Shown piece by piece: positions 5,897-10,452 of a DNA stretch of 10,452 nt. The notes under the pieces were generated by a model, which was not told the DNA's origin, made no database searches, and saw nothing but the letters and a program-made list of their open reading frames with translations. How positions within the stretch are numbered: the first letter of the stretch is position 1; every line of letters begins with the position of its first letter. The stretch lies in the NCBI GenBank assembly GCA_018971405.1, contig JAGXAX010000027.1:1-10452 (forward strand). Direction: 5' to 3'. Origin of the DNA: Alphaproteobacteria bacterium (lineage in GTDB: Bacteria > Pseudomonadota > Alphaproteobacteria > Micavibrionales > UBA2020). The translations under genes and the position numbers were made by a program.

Positions 5897-6541
5897 TCAC
5901 TCCGCCGCCGCGATCTTCTGCAATTTGATAACGACGCGGCGGTTCTTCGCCTGATTGGCGGGAATGGCCTTTCCATCTGCGTCGCGGTTGGGCGCGAGCG
6001 GGAAGGCGTCGGCATAGCCAGCGGCGCGGAGATGCTGCGGGTCGATGCCGAGCTTGATGAAATATTTCACCACAGCGCCGGCGCGCGCCGCCGAAAGCAC
6101 CCAGTTGTCGGGGAATTCCGCCGTGTGGACCGGCGTGTCGTCGGTATGACCCTCGACGGTGATTTCATAGCCTTCGTATTGCGGCGACAAAAGGATGCTC
6201 GCTTCTTTCCGGAGAATGGTTTTGCCCTGCGGCGTCAGCGTCGCGGAACCGGCGGTAAAAAACAGGCTGCTGCTCATCTTGAGCGCGATGATGCGGTCGC
6301 CGATCATCTCGCTTGCCGGGGCGACGAGGGGCTTGTTGCCTTGTGCGCGGTCGTTGCCGAAGACGTCCGTGACGCCCCAGCCGTTCGCCGTGTCCCGCGG
6401 CGCGCGTGGCGGATGACGGACGGCGATGAACACGGCGAAAAAGCACAAAAGCAGCGTGATCATGTCGGCGTAGGTCAGCAGCCAGTCGTTGATATGCGCG
6501 TCCTGCGCGGACTCCTTGCGGCGGCGGTAGCTCTTTTTCAT
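5897..6541 (-). CDS. motB: Flagellar motor stator protein MotB
   Basis: A 214-residue stator subunit that anchors the flagellar motor to peptidoglycan. A short basic N-terminus (MKKSYRRRK) is followed by the single membrane segment in DWLLTYADMITLLLCFFAVFIAV (about 19-41). It contains the ion-binding aspartate D26 in the YAD motif. A periplasmic linker follows, then an OmpA-like peptidoglycan-binding domain (about 90-210) with TLTPQGKTIL, VEGHTDDTPV (129-138), LSAARAGAVVKYF (149-161) and NRRVVIKL (200-207). At 214 residues it is short for MotB (E. coli has 308), mainly in the linker between the membrane helix and the OmpA-like domain. ATG 6541 is chosen because it overlaps the motA stop as ATGA and directly precedes the basic N-terminus. 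The two genes are co-transcribed. Confidence 0.93.
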   Translation of the reverse strand: MKKSYRRRKESAQDAHINDWLLTYADMITLLLCFFAVFIAVRHPPRAPRDTANGWGVTDVFGNDRAQGNKPLVAPASEMIGDRIIALKMSSSLFFTAGSATLTPQGKTILRKEASILLSPQYEGYEITVEGHTDDTPVHTAEFPDNWVLSAARAGAVVKYFIKLGIDPQHLRAAGYADAFPLAPNRDADGKAIPANQAKNRRVVIKLQKIAAAE

Positions 6542-7404
6542 GCGCTGGCGGCCTTCTGCAGGTGTTTCAGCGCGCGCTCGTGCAGGATGTCGACGAGGCC
6601 GTGGCGCATTTCGGGGCTGAGGAAGCTGTTGAGCCGGTCCTGCACGTAGACGGAGGATTTCTTGGATGCGAGCAGCACCATGCCCTCGGTGAGTAAAAGA
6701 TTGCGAAAGCGCGCGCTGTCGAGTTTCTGTGTGAGGCGCGCGGCGGCGGGCATGTAGATCATCCGCGCGCTTAAGACGCCGTAGAAGGTCGAGAGGAACG
6801 AGACGGCGAGCGCGGGGCCGATGCCGGAGGGGTCGCCGCCCAGGTTGTAGAGCATCGTCACCATGCCGATCAGCGTGCCGACCATGCCGAAGGCGGGCGC
6901 GTGGCTGGCCATGGCGTGCAGCACCTGCACGGGCCCGCTGTCGCGCTCGTAGCGGGCGTCGGCGGCGGTTTCCATCATGGAGAGAATCTCCTCGGGGCTG
7001 TAGTCGCTCACTACCAGCGTCAGGCCGAAAGCGACGAAGGGGTCGGCGTTGCTGGTCTGGTTGATGCTGCGTTCGAGGCCGAGCGTGCCTTTGTCCTTGA
7101 CGATGCGCGCCCAGTTGAGGATGTCGACCACGTCGCGGCGGATCTCGTTGTCGGTTGCGGGGGACTCGCGGAACATGCTGTGGATGGCGTGCAGCGCCGC
7201 GTTGACGTCTTTTGCGCCGAAGCTCATGAAGGCGACGGCCATCACGCCGCCGAAGACGATCATCACCCCTTCGATGCTGAAGAAGGCGATGAGGTGGTTG
7301 GTGCTGAGCGCGATGGTGCTCGCGATGAGGAGGAAACCGGCAAGACCGCCCCAGGCGGCGGGCCACGAGAGTTTTGTCAGCGAATCCTCGGATGTCTTTT
7401 TCAT
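6538..7404 (-). CDS. motA: Flagellar motor stator protein MotA
   Basis: A 288-residue integral membrane stator subunit that forms the ion channel with MotB and pushes on the rotor. Four membrane segments are visible: about 15-35 (AAWGGLAGFLLIASTIAL), 38-60 (LIAFFSIEGVMIVFGGVMAVAFM), 169-188 (APAFGMVGTLIGMVTMLYNL) and 196-216 (GPALAVSFLSTFYGVLSARM). The segment pair 169-216 carries the MotA/PomA signature, including the conserved proline P170. The loop between segments 2 and 3 is the cytoplasmic torque-generating part, with the charged stretch NEIRRDVVDILNWARIVKD. The start ATG at 7402-7404 was chosen for its strong ribosome-binding site (aaagggggg, 4 bases away); longer in-frame extensions upstream are not hydrophobic and lack such a site. 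A sigma-54 promoter match lies about 52-68 bases upstream. I cannot tell from sequence whether H+ or Na+ drives it. Confidence 0.94.
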   Translation of the reverse strand: MKKTSEDSLTKLSWPAAWGGLAGFLLIASTIALSTNHLIAFFSIEGVMIVFGGVMAVAFMSFGAKDVNAALHAIHSMFRESPATDNEIRRDVVDILNWARIVKDKGTLGLERSINQTSNADPFVAFGLTLVVSDYSPEEILSMMETAADARYERDSGPVQVLHAMASHAPAFGMVGTLIGMVTMLYNLGGDPSGIGPALAVSFLSTFYGVLSARMIYMPAAARLTQKLDSARFRNLLLTEGMVLLASKKSSVYVQDRLNSFLSPEMRHGLVDILHERALKHLQKAASA

Positions 7405-7455
7405 GCAACCCCCCTTTGCAGCGCGGCACAAATGCCCTGTTCTCGGGTAAAACAA

Positions 7456-7472
7456 AGCAATAGTCATGCCAG
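7456..7472 (-). promoter_or_regulatory. Sigma-54 promoter of motAB
   Basis: Read on the - strand the sequence is CTGGCATGACTATTGCT, against the RpoN consensus YTGGCACGRNNNTTGCW. It differs at only one defined position. The invariant GG (-24) and GC (-12) are separated by exactly 10 bases. Transcription would begin near 7445, about 40 bases before the motA ATG. Sigma-54 control of flagellar genes is established in Caulobacter and several other proteobacteria. The activator site was not identified. Confidence 0.7.
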
Positions 7473-7556
7473 TCTTAACGCCTTGATTTCCCTGTATTCG
7501 TCTCTTCGCGGAACTCCCTCTATCACACCATGATGCCATAAACACATGAATAATGA

Positions 7557-7585
7557 ATGACATATGCATAGCAATTTACTATAAC
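7557..7585 (+). promoter_or_regulatory. Sigma-70-type promoter of the DUF1566-like gene
   Basis: atgaca (7557-7562, 5/6) is followed after exactly 17 bases by tataac (7580-7585, 5/6). A start near 7592 would give a leader of about 29 bases before ATG 7621. It lies about 85 bases from the divergent sigma-54 site, in the region where an RpoN activator might bind. Confidence 0.55.
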
Positions 7586-7620
7586 CCTTGCGATATCCCC
7601 AAAAGCGGAGGAATGACGCC

Positions 7621-8019
7621 ATGAAAGACAAAAAACCGAAAATCGGCGCGGCGGCGGAAGACGGCTGGATTTATGCGGGCATTTCTCCCGATACGCGCAA
7701 GCCGATGTATGCCGCGCCCGCTGACGCAGGCGTCATGACGCTGGACGACGCCATGCTTGAGACGAAGAAATTGCAGGCGCAGGGCAAGGCGGATGCCCGC
7801 ATCCCTTCAAAAGGCGAGTTGAAGAAGATGTTCAACGCCCGCGCGAAAATCGCCGGTTTCGATGAAACCGGCAGGGTGCAGGAGGGATGGTATTTTTCCT
7901 CTTCCCCGCACCGCAACTACCTTGCCGACGCTTATATAAAGGTGCGCCGCTTCAGCGACGGCAAAAGCGATTTCGGCTACAGGGGCGACAGGCTTTCCGT
8001 GCGGCTCGTCAGGAGCTGA
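7621..8019 (+). CDS. DUF1566/Lcl-like domain protein, function unknown
   Basis: A 132-residue protein. After a short polar N-terminus (MKDKKPKIGAAA) comes EDGWIYAGISPDTRKPMYAAPAD, then a block with RIPSKGELKKMF (about 61-72), IAGFDETGRVQEGWYFSSSPHRNYLADAYIKVRRFSDG and a final SVRLVRS. This order (the W/R-x-PS-x-x-EL motif, an aromatic-plus-SSS element, a terminal VRxVR strand) matches what I remember of DUF1566 (Lcl) domains, which have a C-type-lectin-like fold. No signal peptide or membrane segment is visible, so it seems cytoplasmic, unlike many relatives. ATG 7621 is preceded by ggagg at 7607-7611; an upstream in-frame TTG (7588) would run through that site. Its TGA directly abuts the stop of the convergent ureidopropionase gene. 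Ligand and role are unknown, and motAB and the pyrimidine genes on either side give no clear clue. Confidence 0.7.
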   Translation: MKDKKPKIGAAAEDGWIYAGISPDTRKPMYAAPADAGVMTLDDAMLETKKLQAQGKADARIPSKGELKKMFNARAKIAGFDETGRVQEGWYFSSSPHRNYLADAYIKVRRFSDGKSDFGYRGDRLSVRLVRS

Positions 8020-8022
8020 TCA
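8017..8022. other. Abutting convergent stop codons forming the palindrome TGATCA
   Basis: TGA at 8017-8019 ends the + strand gene, and the reverse complement of 8020-8022 is the TGA that ends the - strand gene. The two coding regions therefore touch with no base between them and no room for a terminator. Confidence 0.9.
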
Positions 8023-8889
8023 CCCGATCTGGGCGAGCAGCGGATAGGTTTCCGGCCTGCGGTCGCGGAAGAACTGCCATTTGTCGCGCACCTCGCGCAC
8101 CACGTCCATGTCCATGTCGGCGACGATGAGTTCGTCCTTGTCTTCCGACGCGGTGACGAGGAACTCGCCTCTGGGGTTGACGATGTAGGACGAGCCGTAA
8201 AACTTGCCGATGTTCCACGGCGCTTCCGTGCCGGGGCGGTTGATCGCGCCGACGTAATAGCCGTTGGCAACGGCGGAGGCGGGCTGTTCGAGCTTCCAGA
8301 GATACTGGCTCAGGCCCGCGACGGTGGCGGAGGGGTTGACGACGTATTCCGCGCCGTGGAGCGCCAGCGCGCGCCAGCCCTCGGGGAAGTGGCGGTCGTA
8401 GCAGATGTAAACGCCGAGCTTGAGGTAGGCAGTGTTGAACACCGGCCAGTCGGAGAAGCCGGGCTTGAAGAAGAACTTCTCCCAGAAGCCCGCGACCTGC
8501 GGGATATGGGTCTTGCGGTATTTGCCGAGATATTTGCCGTCGGCGTCGATCACGGCGGCGGTGTTGTAATAGATGCCGGTGATGTCTTCTTCATAGATCG
8601 GCACGACGATGACCATGTTGTATTTTTTGGCGTATTCCTGCATCAGCTTCGTGGTATGGCCGTCGGGGATTTTCTCCGCGGCGCGGTACCATTTCGGGTC
8701 CTGCGAAGGGCAGAAATAGGGCTGGGTGAAGACTTCCTGAAAGCAGAGCACTTGCACGCCCTCTTTACCCGCTTTTTCGATCAGGGGGATGTGCGCGGCG
8801 AGCATCTTGTCGCGGATTTGTTCGGGGTTGTCCTTCGCGGCGTCGCCTTTGAGGCTCATCTGGATAAGTCCGGCTTTTACTTTCGTCAT
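8020..8889 (-). CDS. Beta-ureidopropionase (N-carbamoyl-beta-alanine amidohydrolase), nitrilase superfamily
   Basis: A 289-residue member of the carbon-nitrogen hydrolase (nitrilase) superfamily. The Glu-Lys-Cys triad is E52 in CFQEVF, K126 in YRKTHIP and C163 in YICYDRHFPEG. NPSATVAGLSQYLWKLEQPASAVANG (185-210) followed by INRPGTE and FYGSSYIVNPRGEF (230-243) closely parallels eukaryotic-type beta-ureidopropionase (UPB1). It would hydrolyse N-carbamoyl-beta-alanine to beta-alanine, CO2 and ammonia, the final step of reductive uracil/thymine breakdown. The divergent neighbour is the enzyme of the preceding step, which favours this role over N-carbamoylputrescine amidase. ATG 8889 is preceded by agagga; a longer in-frame start at 8940 would take up most of the divergent promoter region and lacks such a site. 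A symbol such as pydC is used for this function, but naming is inconsistent, so none is given. The protein is probably cytoplasmic and forms oligomers like its family. Confidence 0.88.
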   Translation of the reverse strand: MTKVKAGLIQMSLKGDAAKDNPEQIRDKMLAAHIPLIEKAGKEGVQVLCFQEVFTQPYFCPSQDPKWYRAAEKIPDGHTTKLMQEYAKKYNMVIVVPIYEEDITGIYYNTAAVIDADGKYLGKYRKTHIPQVAGFWEKFFFKPGFSDWPVFNTAYLKLGVYICYDRHFPEGWRALALHGAEYVVNPSATVAGLSQYLWKLEQPASAVANGYYVGAINRPGTEAPWNIGKFYGSSYIVNPRGEFLVTASEDKDELIVADMDMDVVREVRDKWQFFRDRRPETYPLLAQIG

Positions 8890-8901
8890 GGCGTTGTCCT
8901 C

Positions 8902-8930
8902 TTGACCTCGGATTGTTTTAACGCTGTAAT
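8902..8930 (+). promoter_or_regulatory. Sigma-70-type promoter of the dihydropyrimidinase gene
   Basis: ttgacc (8902-8907, 5/6) and tgtaat (8925-8930, 5/6) are spaced by exactly 17 bases. A start near 8937 gives a leader of about 35 bases before ATG 8972. The 82-base gap must also serve the divergent ureidopropionase gene; for that strand the best I see is a weak TTGTAA-CATTAT pair (8956 to 8929, 16-base spacer). The two promoters would overlap. Confidence 0.5.
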
Positions 8931-8944
8931 AATGGCTCATTTAA

Positions 8945-10429
<1,485 letters not shown>

Positions 10430-10452
10430 AATCCCGCTTCATCTCTTCCTTT

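Noticed and set aside
7405..7569. Longer motA start reaching upstream to about 7569
   Set aside because: The extension has no homologous character, would remove the leader containing the sigma-54 promoter, and ATG 7404 has a strong ribosome-binding site.
7621..8019. Target gene of a diversity-generating retroelement
   Set aside because: The possible lectin-like fold suggests it, but no reverse transcriptase, accessory gene or template repeat was seen in the window.

Overview
The window is about 10.5 kb of GC-rich bacterial DNA. Gene content and protein style (a MotA/MotB pair behind a sigma-54-type promoter, FliI/FliJ, an E. coli-length ThyA, a pyrimidine-degrading hydrolase pair) suggest a motile alphaproteobacterium, probably an uncultured or little-studied lineage. 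That placement is inference from similarity to remembered families, not from a search. Coding density is very high and several genes overlap or abut.

Layout: (1) Positions 1-1429, + strand: two tandem paralogous histidine phosphatases of the phosphoglycerate-mutase type, preceded by what looks like the last codons of a third member. All three share a basic C-terminal tail, and the two visible junctions are alike. (2) Positions 1430-1637: a gene-free stretch crowded with short repeats and inverted repeats that ends in a clear rho-independent terminator. (3) Positions 1638-2953, - strand: a thyA-folA operon with a 4-base overlap, coupling dTMP synthesis to regeneration of tetrahydrofolate; the DHFR has unusual active-site residues. 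(4) Positions 3094-4062, + strand: a divergently transcribed putative zinc metallopeptidase with an HELRH motif, less GC-rich than its neighbours, behind an AT-rich promoter containing an inverted repeat. (5) Positions 4134-5893, + strand: fliI and fliJ, the flagellar export ATPase and its coiled-coil stalk protein, overlapping by one base. (6) Positions 5897-7404, - strand: motA-motB, the stator pair, converging on fliJ with three bases between stop codons and preceded by a good sigma-54 promoter match. (7) Positions 7621-8019, + strand: a small soluble protein resembling the DUF1566/Lcl family. (8) Positions 8020-8889 (- strand) and 8972-10429 (+ strand): divergent beta-ureidopropionase and dihydropyrimidinase genes, the last two steps of reductive pyrimidine catabolism.

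Most of the window is housekeeping, motility and catabolic genes. I do not see a convincing new multi-gene system. The points that most deserve follow-up are the tandem phosphatase array with its repeated tails, the structured intergenic region behind it, the metallopeptidase with its AT-rich dyad promoter, the divergent DHFR active site, and the sigma-54 promoter of motAB.
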